Assembly (NCBI RefSeq): GCF_052114605.1
Contig: NZ_JBFRFB010000001.1
Coordinates: forward strand, 310,001 to 374,000
From: Microvirga sp052114605
Lineage (GTDB): Bacteria > Pseudomonadota > Alphaproteobacteria > Rhizobiales > Beijerinckiaceae
DNA length: 64,000 nucleotides
Reading direction: 5' to 3'
Below, piece after piece: positions 43,489 through 52,580 of this stretch. The number at the start of each line of letters is the position of its first letter. Within the stretch, counting starts at the first letter, position 1. Both the position numbers and the translations under genes were made by a program. The notes under the pieces were generated by a model. That model worked only from the letters and a program-made list of their open reading frames with translations. It ran no database searches and had not been told where the DNA came from.

Positions 43489-45567
43489 TTATTCTGCCGC
43501 TTCGAGCTTCAGCTCACGGGCGAGCGCGGAGCACTCGGCCATGACGCCGGAGGCGCGGGCAATGGGGTTCGTCAGATAAAAGTCTTTCACAGGGCTGATG
43601 AGCGCCTCGCGGCCCGGTGCGCCGCCGATCCCGGCGAGAGCCTGGATCGCAGCTGCACCATCGGCGGGCTGAACCCTGTCGATGGAAGCGAAATGCGAAT
43701 GGGCCGCATAGAGCTTCGCACGAAGGGCGTTCAGCGAGTCGAACGGCAGGCGGTGGCCCAGCACATCGGACAGGGCACGCAGGATCGCCCAGTCCTCACG
43801 CGCTTCGCCCGGAGCGAAGGCTGCGCGGTTGGCGAGCTGCACCCGGCCTTCCGTGTTCACGTAGGTGCCGGACTTTTCCGTGTAGGTCGCGCCGGGCAGG
43901 ATCACGTCGGCGCGGTGAGCGCCACGGTCACCATGGGTGCCTTGGTATATCACGAAGGCGCCAGGAGCGATGTCGATTTCGTCGGCGCCGAGGTTGAACA
44001 GTACCTCGACACCACCCTGCGCCATCTGCTGAGCGGTCAGGCCGCCCTCACCCGGCACGAGGCCGAGATCGAGCGCGCCGACGCGGGCGGCGGCGGTGTG
44101 GAGAACCGAGAGACCGTTCCAGTTATCCGTGACCGCATTCACGTCGCGGGCAAGCTGCGCCACCGCGGAGAGGATTGCGAGGCCATCCGGACGCGAGAGA
44201 GCGCCCTGCCCCACGATGATCAGCGGACGCTCGGCGCCCTTCAGCTTCTCGATGAAGCTGTGGCGGCCGGCAACGAGCTCGGCCAGGGTTTCAGAACCGG
44301 CGCCGAGATAATCATAGGGGTAGGTCAGGTCGGCATGCTCGCCGATCAGAGCGATCGGCGGCGGAGCCACGCGCCAACGCTTGCGGATGCGCACATTGAC
44401 GAGCGAGGCCTCGATGCGCGGGTTGGAGCCCACGATCAGGATCGCGTCCGCATCCTCGATGCCGGCGATGGTGGAGTTGAAGAGGTAGGAGCCACGGCCG
44501 TAGGCAGGCGACAGCACCGTGCCGTCCTGGCGGGCATCGACATTCTTCACGCCGAGGCTTTCCATGAGAAGCTTCAGAGCGAACATCTCTTCGACCGCAG
44601 CAAGATCGCCGACGATGGCGCCAATCTTCTGGGGCGAAGTACCCTTCACCTTTTTGGCAATGGCGCCGAACGCTTCCTGCCAGGAGGCCGGGCGCAGGCG
44701 GCCATTCTCACGCACGAAGGGCCGGTCGAGACGCTGGAGGCGCAGGCCATCGACGATCTGGCGTGTCTTGTCAGTGATCCACTCCTCGTTCACCGCTTCG
44801 TTCACGCGCGGCAAGATGCGCATGACCTCGCGGCCACGGGAATCGACGCGGATCGCGGAGCCGACCGCATCCATCACGTCGACGGAATCGGTCTTGGTGA
44901 GCTCCCACGGACGGAAGTGGAAGGATTCGGGCTTATGGGTAAGCGCGCCGACCGGGCAAAGATCCGCGATGTTGGCCTGAAGTTCGGATCCGAGCGCCCG
45001 CTCGAGATAGCTCGTGATCTCCATGTCCTCGCCGCGCCACAGGGCACCCATATCCGGCACGCCCGCCACCTCGTCGGTGAAGCGCACGCAGCGGGTGCAG
45101 TGGATGCAGCGGTTCATGGAGGTGCGCACCAGTGGGCCGAGATACTTGTCGGTCACCGCGCGCTTGTTCTCATGGTAACGGCTGGTATCGACGCCGTAGG
45201 CCATGGCCTGGTCCTGCAGGTCGCACTGGCCGCCCTGGTCGCAGATCGGGCAATCGAGCGGGTGGTTGATGAGCAGGAACTCCATCACACCTTCGCGCGC
45301 CTTCTTTACGGTCGGCGACTTGGTGGAGATTTCCGGCGGCTCGCCGTTCGGGCCCGGACGGCAATCGCGCACGCCCCAGGCGCAGGATGCGACCGGCTTC
45401 GGCGCGCCCTTCACCTCGACGAGGCACATGCGGCAATTGCCGGCGATCGAAAGGCGCTCGTGGTAGCAGAAGCGCGGAACTTCCGCGCCCGCGGCCTCGG
45501 CGGCCTGGAGCAGCGTGAATTCGACGGGGACGTCTACCTCGACGCCATCAACGATGATTTTAGCCAT
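43489..45567 (-). CDS. nuoG: NADH-quinone oxidoreductase subunit G
   Basis: NuoG (692 aa), the large peripheral-arm subunit. An N-terminal [2Fe-2S] ferredoxin domain has C34, C45, C48 and C62. The following His/Cys-ligated cluster region has CPICDQGGQCDLQD, and the next CIHCTRCVRF. A molybdopterin-type domain without cofactor fills the rest. Eight bases after nuoF. Confidence 0.97.
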   Translation of the reverse strand: MAKIIVDGVEVDVPVEFTLLQAAEAAGAEVPRFCYHERLSIAGNCRMCLVEVKGAPKPVASCAWGVRDCRPGPNGEPPEISTKSPTVKKAREGVMEFLLINHPLDCPICDQGGQCDLQDQAMAYGVDTSRYHENKRAVTDKYLGPLVRTSMNRCIHCTRCVRFTDEVAGVPDMGALWRGEDMEITSYLERALGSELQANIADLCPVGALTHKPESFHFRPWELTKTDSVDVMDAVGSAIRVDSRGREVMRILPRVNEAVNEEWITDKTRQIVDGLRLQRLDRPFVRENGRLRPASWQEAFGAIAKKVKGTSPQKIGAIVGDLAAVEEMFALKLLMESLGVKNVDARQDGTVLSPAYGRGSYLFNSTIAGIEDADAILIVGSNPRIEASLVNVRIRKRWRVAPPPIALIGEHADLTYPYDYLGAGSETLAELVAGRHSFIEKLKGAERPLIIVGQGALSRPDGLAILSAVAQLARDVNAVTDNWNGLSVLHTAAARVGALDLGLVPGEGGLTAQQMAQGGVEVLFNLGADEIDIAPGAFVIYQGTHGDRGAHRADVILPGATYTEKSGTYVNTEGRVQLANRAAFAPGEAREDWAILRALSDVLGHRLPFDSLNALRAKLYAAHSHFASIDRVQPADGAAAIQALAGIGGAPGREALISPVKDFYLTNPIARASGVMAECSALARELKLEAAE

Positions 45568-45574
45568 CTCTATC

Positions 45575-46876
45575 TCACTCCGCCGCGATCATGACGGATT
45601 CTGAATGCGGGTTCGCCGCGTAGTCGTCAATCCGCTTCTCGATCTCGTGACGGAAGTGGCGGATCAGACCCTGGACCGGCCATGCTGCCGCGTCGCCGAG
45701 CGCGCAGATGGTGTGGCCTTCGATCTGGGTCGAGACTTCGAGCAGCATGTCGATTTCGCGCTTCTGGGCGCGGCCCTCGGCCATGCGGTTGAGCACGCGC
45801 CACATCCAGCCTGTGCCCTCACGGCACGGCGTGCACTGGCCGCAGCTCTCGTGCTTGTAGAAGTACGAGATGCGGGCAATGGCGCGGACGATGTCGGTGG
45901 ACTTGTCCATGACGATCACGGCAGCGGTGCCGAGACCCGAGCGCAGGTTGCGCAGGGTGTCGAAATCCATCGGCGCATCGATGATCTGGTCGGCAGGCAC
46001 GCAAGGGACCGACGAACCGCCGGGGATCACGGCGAGCAGGTTGTCCCAGCCGCCCCGGATGCCGCCGCAATGGGTGTCGATCAACTCGCGGAAGGTCAGG
46101 CCCATGGCCTCTTCCACGTTGCACGGCTTGTTCACGTGGCCCGACACGCAGAACAGCTTGGTGCCGACGTTGTTGGGACGGCCGATGCTGGAGAACCAGG
46201 AAGCGCCGCGACGCAGGATGGTGCCCGCGACCGCAATCGACTCCACGTTGTTCACCGTCGTCGGGCAGCCATAGAGGCCCATATTCGCCGGGAACGGAGG
46301 CTTCATGCGGGGCATGCCCTTCTTGCCTTCCATGCTCTCGATGAGAGCCGTCTCCTCGCCGCAGATGTAAGCGCCTGCGCCGTGGTGGACATAGAGGTCG
46401 AAGGGATAGCCGTGAATGTTGTTCTTGCCGATGAGACCGGCCTCGTAAGCCTCGTCCACCGCGCGCTGGAGCGCATGGCGCTCGGCGATGTATTCGCCGC
46501 GAATGTAGATATAGGCCGCGTGAGCGCCCATGGCGAAGGAAGCCAGGAGGCAGCCTTCGACGAGAAGATGCGGATCGTTCCGCATGATCTCGCGGTCCTT
46601 ACAGGTACCCGGCTCCGACTCGTCGGCATTGACCACAAGGTAATGCGGACGGCCATCCGACTGCTTGGGCATGAACGACCATTTCAGGCCGGTGGGGAAG
46701 CCCGCGCCGCCACGTCCACGCAGACCGGACGCCTTCATCTCGTCGATGATCCAGTCGCGGCCCTTCTCGAGCAGGAACTTGGTTCCGTCCCAAGCGCCGC
46801 GCATCTTGGCGGCCTGGAGCCCCGGCGAATGGAAGCCGTAGAGGTTAGTGAAGATACGATCTCTGTCCTGAAGCAT
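45575..46876 (-). CDS. nuoF: NADH-quinone oxidoreductase subunit F
   Basis: NuoF (433 aa) binds NADH and FMN and carries cluster N3. The Gly-rich FMN/NADH motif GLRGRGGAGFPTG is at residues 51-63, and the cluster motif ESCGQCTPCREGTGW is near residues 340-354. The ATG at 46876 lies 15 bp after nuoE. Confidence 0.97.
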   Translation of the reverse strand: MLQDRDRIFTNLYGFHSPGLQAAKMRGAWDGTKFLLEKGRDWIIDEMKASGLRGRGGAGFPTGLKWSFMPKQSDGRPHYLVVNADESEPGTCKDREIMRNDPHLLVEGCLLASFAMGAHAAYIYIRGEYIAERHALQRAVDEAYEAGLIGKNNIHGYPFDLYVHHGAGAYICGEETALIESMEGKKGMPRMKPPFPANMGLYGCPTTVNNVESIAVAGTILRRGASWFSSIGRPNNVGTKLFCVSGHVNKPCNVEEAMGLTFRELIDTHCGGIRGGWDNLLAVIPGGSSVPCVPADQIIDAPMDFDTLRNLRSGLGTAAVIVMDKSTDIVRAIARISYFYKHESCGQCTPCREGTGWMWRVLNRMAEGRAQKREIDMLLEVSTQIEGHTICALGDAAAWPVQGLIRHFRHEIEKRIDDYAANPHSESVMIAAE

Positions 46877-46891
46877 TCCCGTTCACTCCCC

Positions 46892-47944
46892 TCAGGACGT
46901 CTTGTTGTCTTTGTCGACAACAACGCCCGGCTTGCTCTCGCTGCCGTCACGGCGCGTCTCGGCCTGGGACGGAGGCGTCCCGGCTTCCGGCGTCGTGGGG
47001 CTTGCCGGAGTAGCACCCTCACCCGGCGTCGTCACATAGGATTTGCCGCTCTGCGGCGCAGGCGTAGCGGCACCTTCCGTCTTGGCCTCGACCTTGGTCG
47101 CGCGGGACGGATCGGCGGCTTCCTTCTGGTCGACCGGCTTGATCGGAGCCTCGCCTTCCTTGGCACGCTTGGCCGGCGTGTCGGCGGCATCGCTCTCGAT
47201 GGCGCGGCCTGCCGTGGGCTTCGCAGCCTTGACCTCTCCTGGCACGCTCGCGGTCGCGGCATGGGCCTCACCGGTCTCGGCGGGCTTGGCCTGCTCCTCG
47301 AAGCGCTTACGCCATGCGCCGACCACGGAACCGTCGTAAAGCGCCGGATCCAGAAGGGTGTTCACGGCCTCGAAAGGCTCGGAGCGGTTACGGCCGATCT
47401 GCGAACCGGTCTTGACTGGACGGCCTGCCGCGAGATCGTCGAGAAGCTTCTCGAAATTCTCAGGTGTCAGGTCCTCGTAGTAATCGTCGTTGATCTGCAC
47501 CATCGGCGCATTGGAACAGGCGCCCAGGCACTCGACTTCGAGCCACGAGAACTTGCCGTCGGCGGTGACGTGGTTCTGCTCGCCGATGCGCTTTTCAAGA
47601 ACCTTCTTGATGTCGCCCGCGCCGCGCAGCACGCAAGGAGTGGTGCCGCAGAACTGGATGAAATGCTTTCCAACCGGCTCGAGGTTGAACATCGTGTAGA
47701 AGGTCGCCACTTCCATCACGCGGATGTCGGGCATGTCCAGACGGGCGGCCACGGCTTCGATGGCCTTGCGGGGCAACCAGCCGCCGGCCTGTTCCTGCGC
47801 CTTCCACAACAGCGCGATCACCGCCGAAGCCTGTCGGTCGGACGGGTACTTGGCGATCTGCTGTTCTGCGAAAGCCTCGGTCTCAGCGGAGAACACGAAG
47901 CTTTTCGGCTGCAACTCTTCAGGCGCGAGCTTACGAACGGCCAT
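46892..47944 (-). CDS. nuoE: NADH-quinone oxidoreductase subunit E with long disordered C-terminus
   Basis: NuoE (350 aa) holds the [2Fe-2S] cluster N1a with ligands C99, C104, C139 and C143. The core ends near residue 170, with a short conserved extension to about 220. A further 125 or so residues rich in Ala, Pro, Glu, Lys and Thr follow (for example EGATPASPTTPEAGTPPS). E. coli NuoE is about 166 aa. The tail looks disordered. It follows nuoD across a 115-bp gap containing a palindrome. Confidence 0.95.
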   Translation of the reverse strand: MAVRKLAPEELQPKSFVFSAETEAFAEQQIAKYPSDRQASAVIALLWKAQEQAGGWLPRKAIEAVAARLDMPDIRVMEVATFYTMFNLEPVGKHFIQFCGTTPCVLRGAGDIKKVLEKRIGEQNHVTADGKFSWLEVECLGACSNAPMVQINDDYYEDLTPENFEKLLDDLAAGRPVKTGSQIGRNRSEPFEAVNTLLDPALYDGSVVGAWRKRFEEQAKPAETGEAHAATASVPGEVKAAKPTAGRAIESDAADTPAKRAKEGEAPIKPVDQKEAADPSRATKVEAKTEGAATPAPQSGKSYVTTPGEGATPASPTTPEAGTPPSQAETRRDGSESKPGVVVDKDNKTS

Positions 47945-47965
47945 TTAACTCTTCTCCTCATCGCC

Positions 47966-47988
47966 ATGGCCGGGTCTTGCCCGGCCAT
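47966..47988. repeat. REP-like palindrome between nuoE and nuoD
   Basis: ATGGCCGGG, five-base loop, CCCGGCCAT: a 9-bp perfect stem inside the operon. The same 9-bp arms recur in the bamE terminator (56493-56520). Confidence 0.75.
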
Positions 47989-48059
47989 CCACGACTTGAA
48001 CTCGTTCAACACGCCTTGCGGCGCGATGCCGTGCCCGAGACCGGGCGCGGTTTAAAAAC

Positions 48060-49250
48060 TTACCTATCCACTTCACCGAACACGATGTCGATGGAGCCGA
48101 GAATGCCTGCGACGTCGGCCAGCATGTGGCCGCGGCACATGAAATCCATGCCCTGCAGGTGAGCGAATCCCGGAGCGCGGACGTGGCAGCGGTACGGCTT
48201 GTTGGTGCCGTCCGAGACCAGATACACGCCGAACTCACCCTTCGGGGCCTCCACGGCGGTATAGACCTCGCCCGCCGGGACGTGGAAGCCTTCCGTGTAG
48301 AGCTTGAAGTGGTGGATCAGCGCTTCCATGGAGCGCTTCATGTCCTTGCGGGACGGGGGAGCCACCTTGCCATCGAGGGTCGCTACTGGCCCCTGCCCAT
48401 CCGGCGCGCGCAGCTTGTCGAGGCACTGGCGCATGATGCGCACGGACTGGCGCATTTCTTCCATGCGGATGACCTGACGGTCATAGTTGTCGCCGTTGAG
48501 GCCGACAGGAATGTCGAACTCCATTTCCTCGTAGCACTCGTAGGGCTGAGACTTGCGCAAGTCCCACGCGACACCGCAACTGCGGACGATAGGACCCGAG
48601 AAGCCCCACTTCCAGCAATCATCGAGCGTGAGTACGCCGATATCGACATTGCGCTGCTTGAAGATGCGGCTGCCCATGACGAGAGTATCGAGATCGTCCA
48701 GCACCGTCAGGAACGGATCGCAGAATGCTTCGATGTCGTCGATCAGCTCGGGCTGGATGTCCATGCTCACGCCGCCGGGGCGGAAATAGTTGGCGTGCAT
48801 GCGCGAGCCTGAGACGCGCTCATAGAAGATCATGAGCTTCTCGCGCTCCTCGAAGCCCCAGAGTGGCGGCGTGAGGGCGCCGACGTCCATGGCCTGCGTC
48901 GTCACGTTGAGGAGGTGAGAAAGCAGGCGCCCGATCTCGGAATAGAGAACGCGGATCAGCTGCGCGCGGCGCGGCACTGCGATGCCGAGAAGCTTCTCGA
49001 CAGCCATGCAATAGGCATGTTCCTGGTTCATCGGCGCGACATAGTCGAGCCGGTCGAAATAGGGATTTGCCTGAACGTAGGTCTTGTACTCGATCAGCTT
49101 CTCGGTGCCGCGATGAAGCAGGCCGATATGCGGATCGACGCGCTCGACGATCTCTCCGTCGAGCTCTAGCACGAGGCGCAGCACACCGTGCGCTGCCGGA
49201 TGCTGCGGACCGAAATTGATGGTGAAGTTGCGGATGTTATGCTCGCCCAT
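48060..49250 (-). CDS. nuoD: NADH-quinone oxidoreductase subunit D
   Basis: NuoD (396 aa) forms the quinone site with NuoB. The N-terminal FGPQHPAAHGVLRLVLELDG and HIGLLHRGTEKLIE motifs are the family marks. The C-terminus ends in the normal DIVFGEVDR. The ATG at 49250 lies 17 bp after nuoC. Confidence 0.97.
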   Translation of the reverse strand: MGEHNIRNFTINFGPQHPAAHGVLRLVLELDGEIVERVDPHIGLLHRGTEKLIEYKTYVQANPYFDRLDYVAPMNQEHAYCMAVEKLLGIAVPRRAQLIRVLYSEIGRLLSHLLNVTTQAMDVGALTPPLWGFEEREKLMIFYERVSGSRMHANYFRPGGVSMDIQPELIDDIEAFCDPFLTVLDDLDTLVMGSRIFKQRNVDIGVLTLDDCWKWGFSGPIVRSCGVAWDLRKSQPYECYEEMEFDIPVGLNGDNYDRQVIRMEEMRQSVRIMRQCLDKLRAPDGQGPVATLDGKVAPPSRKDMKRSMEALIHHFKLYTEGFHVPAGEVYTAVEAPKGEFGVYLVSDGTNKPYRCHVRAPGFAHLQGMDFMCRGHMLADVAGILGSIDIVFGEVDR

Positions 49251-49267
49251 GGGTCGCCCTTTCCGCC

Positions 49268-49870
49268 TTATGCCTTGGCCTTCTCATCGCCGGGCAGCAC
49301 GTAATCCGTGCCTTCCCAGGGAGAGAGGAAGTCGAAGTTGCGGAATTCCTGGTTGAGCTTCACGGGCTCGTAGACCACGCGGCCCTGGCCGTCGTCGTAG
49401 CGAACCTCGACATAGCCGGTCATCGGGAAGTCCTTGCGGAGCGGATGACCTTCGAAGCCATAATCGGTCAGCAGACGACGCAGGTCCGGATGGCCCGAGA
49501 ACAGGACGCCGTAAAGATCATACGTCTCACGCTCGAACCAGTTGGCCGCCGGGAAAAGGCCGATGAGCGAGGGGACAGGGGTGACCTCGTCCGTCTGCAC
49601 CTTCACGCGGATGCGGGTATTCTGGTACGGCGACAGCAGATGGTACACCACATCGAAGCGCTTCTCGCGGGCCGGATAATCCGCTCCGCAGATATCGATG
49701 AAGCAGACGAAACGGCACTGCGGGTCGTCCCGCAGGAAGGCGATCACGCGCACGATATCGTCCCGGCGAGCGACCAGGGTCAGCTCGCCATAAGAGATGG
49801 CGCGATCCTCGATCGCGTCACCGAGGGACGCGGCGATGTGATCGCTCAGGACTTGGAGGTCAGCACTCAT
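49268..49870 (-). CDS. nuoC: NADH-quinone oxidoreductase subunit C
   Basis: NuoC (200 aa), a peripheral-arm structural subunit. The ERETYDLYGVLFSGHPDLRR and GHPLRKDFPMTGYVEVRYD segments are the conserved C-terminal signature. It is a stand-alone gene, not fused to nuoD. The ATG at 49870 comes 14 bp after nuoB. Confidence 0.97.
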   Translation of the reverse strand: MSADLQVLSDHIAASLGDAIEDRAISYGELTLVARRDDIVRVIAFLRDDPQCRFVCFIDICGADYPAREKRFDVVYHLLSPYQNTRIRVKVQTDEVTPVPSLIGLFPAANWFERETYDLYGVLFSGHPDLRRLLTDYGFEGHPLRKDFPMTGYVEVRYDDGQGRVVYEPVKLNQEFRNFDFLSPWEGTDYVLPGDEKAKA

Positions 49871-49884
49871 GAAATGACCCTTGC

Positions 49885-50469
49885 TCAGCGCTCGATGGTG
49901 CCTGTGCGGCGGATCTTCTTCTGGAGAAGCAGCACGCCGTAGAGGAGCGCTTCAGCCGTCGGAGGGCAACCAGGCACATAGATATCCACGGGAACGATAC
50001 GGTCGCACCCACGAACCACCGAGTAGGAATAATGGTAATAGCCGCCGCCATTGGCGCAGGAGCCCATGGAGATGACATAGCGGGGCTCGGGCATCTGGTC
50101 GTAGACCTTGCGCAGAGCCGGAGCCATCTTGTTGGTCAGCGTGCCGGCGACGATCATCACGTCCGACTGGCGCGGCGAGGCGCGGGGCGCAAAGCCGAAA
50201 CGCTCGACATCGTAGCGAGGCATGGACATCTGCATCATCTCGACCGCGCAGCAGGCCAAGCCGAAGGTCATCCACATGAGCGAGCCGGTGCGCGCCCAGG
50301 TGATGAGGTCTTCAGTGGAAGTGACGAGGAAGCCCTTGTCGGACAACTCGTCGTTGATGGAAACGAAATAGGGGTCAGTGGAGCCGACCGGCTTTCCCGT
50401 ATTCGGGTCGATGATCCCGCGAGGTGCGGGAGCCACGAGGGTCGAGGCGTTCTCGGAGATCAATCCCAT
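49885..50469 (-). CDS. nuoB: NADH-quinone oxidoreductase subunit B
   Basis: NuoB (194 aa) carries the terminal cluster N2. Ligands C73 and C74 (GLACCAVEMM), C138 (GSCANGGGYY) and C168 (VPGCPPTAEAL) are all present. The ATG at 50469 is the family start and overlaps the end of nuoA by 10 bp. Confidence 0.97.
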   Translation of the reverse strand: MGLISENASTLVAPAPRGIIDPNTGKPVGSTDPYFVSINDELSDKGFLVTSTEDLITWARTGSLMWMTFGLACCAVEMMQMSMPRYDVERFGFAPRASPRQSDVMIVAGTLTNKMAPALRKVYDQMPEPRYVISMGSCANGGGYYHYSYSVVRGCDRIVPVDIYVPGCPPTAEALLYGVLLLQKKIRRTGTIER

Positions 50470-50825
50470 TCCAGGGCTCCCTTCTTCCACTCATAGACGA
50501 AACCGACCGTCAGGACGCCCAGGAAGATCATCATTGAAATAAAGCCGAACCAGCCCAGGTTCCCGAACGTGATTGCCCAGGGGAACAGGAACGCCACTTC
50601 CAGATCGAAGATGATGAAGAGGATGGCGACCAGATAGAAGCGCACGTCGAATTTCATGCGTGCGTCGTCAAAGGCATTGAACCCGCACTCGTAGGCCGAA
50701 AGCTTCTCCGAGTCGGGCTTGCTGTAGGCCACCAGGAACGGGGCCACGAGCAGCGCCACCCCGATCAGGAGAGACACGCCGATGAAGATTACGAGAGGCA
50801 GGTAGTCGGCGAGAAGATTCGTCAT
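50460..50825 (-). CDS. nuoA: NADH-quinone oxidoreductase subunit A
   Basis: NuoA (121 aa), a three-helix membrane subunit. The YECGFNAFDDARMKFDVRFY loop (with the conserved Cys at the quinone-site loop) and FIIFDLEVAFLFPWA are diagnostic. The ATG at 50825 is chosen over an upstream frame extension. First gene of the nuo operon; the promoter should lie in the next 150 bp. Confidence 0.96.
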   Translation of the reverse strand: MTNLLADYLPLVIFIGVSLLIGVALLVAPFLVAYSKPDSEKLSAYECGFNAFDDARMKFDVRFYLVAILFIIFDLEVAFLFPWAITFGNLGWFGFISMMIFLGVLTVGFVYEWKKGALEWD

Positions 50826-50938
50826 ACGACACCTAGAAGGAACGGAGCGCGGCTGGAAAGGCCGGCGACATGCCACGCATTTAAGCCACAGAAACGCCCA
50901 AATAAAGGTCCTGCGACAAACGGCGGTTTGTGCGGGGA

Positions 50939-50967
50939 GGCTTATCCGAGATCCCCTGCCCTGACAA
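50939..50967 (-). promoter_or_regulatory. possible nuo operon promoter
   Basis: Minus-strand TTGTCA (50967-50962) and, 17 bp on, TAAGCC (50944-50939), about 115 bp before nuoA. The -10 is poor, so this is tentative. Confidence 0.25.
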
Positions 50968-51204
50968 GTGTTTGCACTGCCGCAAAAAGAACCATTCCAA
51001 ACTGAGATGTGGCTTTATCCGCAGCCTTGGCAGCCCAGGGGCTAGCGCGATCCTGGGCTTGATTTCCGGCGGATTCGGCTTTGACCCTAATAACCTCGTC
51101 AAGCTTGGCCTGAATCGCTGCTCTGCCCCGATTTTAGGTGCCCTGGATCAAGGAAACAATCGGAAAGGTCCTGGCCGTCGGAGCGCGGAGGGACCAATTA
51201 CCAC

Positions 51205-51396
51205 GTGTCCGAGGAATGGAAGAGCGGGCTGGTGAGGTGGGCAACCCAACTGAAGGAGCTCGGAAAGTACCTGGATGCGGACATGGCGGAACGCCTTACT
51301 GCCCTTGCATCGCGCGCACCCGAACCGCGCTCGGTGCTTGAGACAGAGGAAAAGTGCGATAAGCCGCGAAAAGGCGCTACGCTTCGCCTGCGGTGA
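51205..51396 (+). CDS. possible 63-aa hypothetical protein
   Basis: A plus-strand frame starting GTG, product beginning MSEEWKSGLVRWATQLKELG, hydrophilic and helix-prone, with mixed third-position GC. No proper ribosome site (a GGAGGG lies too far upstream), no family recognised. It may be a chance frame or a decayed gene. Confidence 0.25.
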   Translation: MSEEWKSGLVRWATQLKELGKYLDADMAERLTALASRAPEPRSVLETEEKCDKPRKGATLRLR

Positions 51397-51440
51397 AGCT
51401 GTCGTTTCCAGTTTAACTATTTGACTTTGCAGGGGATAAG

Positions 51441-51517
51441 TGGCGCGGGCGACGGGGCTCGAACCCGCGACCTCCGGCGTGACAGGCCGGCACTCTAACC
51501 AACTGAGCTACGCCCGC
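51441..51517 (-). tRNA. tRNA-Asp (GTC)
   Basis: A 77-nt tRNA including an encoded CCA end. The acceptor stem GCGGGCG/CGCCCGC, D-arm GCTCAGTTGGTTAGAGT, anticodon loop with GTC, and T-arm with GGTTCGAACC are all standard. A good promoter lies 32 bp upstream. Confidence 0.95.
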
Positions 51518-51548
51518 GCATTGGACCGCCGAAGCGGTGAGTGGGTGC

Positions 51549-51577
51549 GGTTTAAGCGGCACCCCGACCCCTGTCAA
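51549..51577 (-). promoter_or_regulatory. tRNA-Asp promoter
   Basis: Minus-strand TTGACA (51577-51572), 17-bp GC-rich spacer, TAAACC (51554-51549); start predicted about 25 nt before the mature tRNA 5' end. Confidence 0.65.
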
Positions 51578-51649
51578 GCGTTCCGTTCAACCATTTTCGC
51601 GAAGGTCCCGAAAACTTTGCAATCCGGTTGTTTCAGGCTCCCCGAAGGT

Positions 51650-51680
51650 AATGAGCCGGGCCGTTCCGTGCCGGCTCATT
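51650..51680 (-). other. stem-loop overlapping the MerR-gene stop
   Basis: A 10-bp stem AATGAGCCGG/CCGGCTCATT (51650-51659 with 51671-51680) that includes the stop codon of the MerR-family gene. No U-tract, so a mRNA 3' structure or Rho-assisted end. Confidence 0.45.
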
Positions 51681-52185
51681 CAGCGGAAACAGGCTCGCTC
51701 GGGGCTTTCAGGGAACGGAGCACCCGGTCGCATTCGATCAGGTCGTCCAAGGCGCCTTGAAGCTTTTGAAGAGCATCCTCGGAAAAGGCATGGTCCGGTG
51801 CGTGGGTGTCGGCCTCGTCATCGAGCGGGGCGAGCCGGTCGTCATCCTCGGCCTGGTGGGCATCCTGAGGCTCATGGCGCGGCGCGGCTACGCTTTCTTC
51901 GCCTCGACCCACGGCCTGGACGAAACGGACACCCTCCTCCTTCAGGATGCGCTGGACGCCCTTGATCGTATAGCCTTCGCCGTAGAGGAGATGCCGAATG
52001 CCCTTGAGCAGATCCACGTCGTCCGGGCGATAATAGCGCCGACCGCCGCCGCGCTTGAGCGGCTTGATGTGGTTGAAGCGTGTTTCCCAGAATCGCAGGA
52101 CGTGCTGCGGCAGGTCGAGGTCTTCCGCAACTTCGCTGATGGTGCGGAACGCGTCAGGGCTCTTGTCCAAGGCGCCTCCTGCCAT
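51676..52185 (-). CDS. MerR-family transcriptional regulator
   Basis: A 169-aa protein with an N-terminal MerR winged helix-turn-helix (about residues 14-82: RTISEVAEDLDLPQHVLRFW and the RYYRPDDVDLLKGI wing). The C-terminal half is acidic and His-rich without effector cysteines. It therefore resembles the uncharacterised MerR-like gene that often follows ihfA, not the metal sensors. Translation starts at the ATG at 52185, 7 bp after ihfA. Target unknown. Confidence 0.88.
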   Translation of the reverse strand: MAGGALDKSPDAFRTISEVAEDLDLPQHVLRFWETRFNHIKPLKRGGGRRYYRPDDVDLLKGIRHLLYGEGYTIKGVQRILKEEGVRFVQAVGRGEESVAAPRHEPQDAHQAEDDDRLAPLDDEADTHAPDHAFSEDALQKLQGALDDLIECDRVLRSLKAPSEPVSAE

Positions 52186-52192
52186 CGCGCGA

Positions 52193-52504
52193 CTAGTCCT
52201 CGCCCTCGATGATCTCGCCGTTGATATAGGCCTTGAGCACATTGGATGGCTTGAACACCATGACCCGGCGCGGGTCGATGGGCACTTCGACGCCGGTCTT
52301 CGGGTTGCGGCCGACGCGCTCGCCTTTGCTGCGCACCACGAAGGAACCGAACGAGGACAGCTTCACGGTCTTGCCGGCTGCAAGGCTGTCGCAGATCTCG
52401 GCCAGGACCCGTTCCACTAGTTCCGCCGATTCGGTCCGCGAGAGACCGACCTTCTGGTAAACGGCCTCGCTCAGGTCCGCCCTTGTCACAGTTTTGCCAG
52501 CCAT
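52193..52504 (-). CDS. ihfA: integration host factor subunit alpha
   Basis: IHF-alpha (103 aa) pairs with IHF-beta to bend DNA. The family stretch KLSSFGSFVVRSKGERVGRN and the DNA-intercalating arm with RNPKTGVEVPI are present. The ATG at 52504 is clear. The ihfA-merR pair is a conserved neighbourhood. A possible promoter lies at 52552-52580. Confidence 0.94.
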   Translation of the reverse strand: MAGKTVTRADLSEAVYQKVGLSRTESAELVERVLAEICDSLAAGKTVKLSSFGSFVVRSKGERVGRNPKTGVEVPIDPRRVMVFKPSNVLKAYINGEIIEGED

Positions 52505-52551
52505 TGAGCTCCCCGAACAGAATGAGTTCTTTGGTGTTTCAAGCGCTTAAG

Positions 52552-52580
52552 ACGCTATGCAGATGGGTCCGTATGGTCAA
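52552..52580 (-). promoter_or_regulatory. possible ihfA promoter
   Basis: Minus-strand TTGACC (52580-52575), 17-bp spacer, TAGCGT (52557-52552), about 48 bp upstream of the ATG. The -10 is weak. Confidence 0.3.

Larger units (their letters stand above)
50826..51440. other. intergenic region upstream of nuo
   Basis: A 615-bp gap. It holds a possible nuo promoter, a 16-base ACAAAC-GGCG-GTTTGT inverted repeat at about 50916-50931, and a weak plus-strand frame (51205-51396). No other supported feature. Confidence 0.5.

Noticed and set aside
45605..48055. 816-codon plus-strand frame opposite nuoF-nuoE
   Set aside because: Runs across two established genes and their gap in antisense; composition is shadow-like.
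50881..51102. Minus-strand 73-codon frame upstream of nuoA
   Set aside because: Overlaps the expected nuo promoter, no family or ribosome site.
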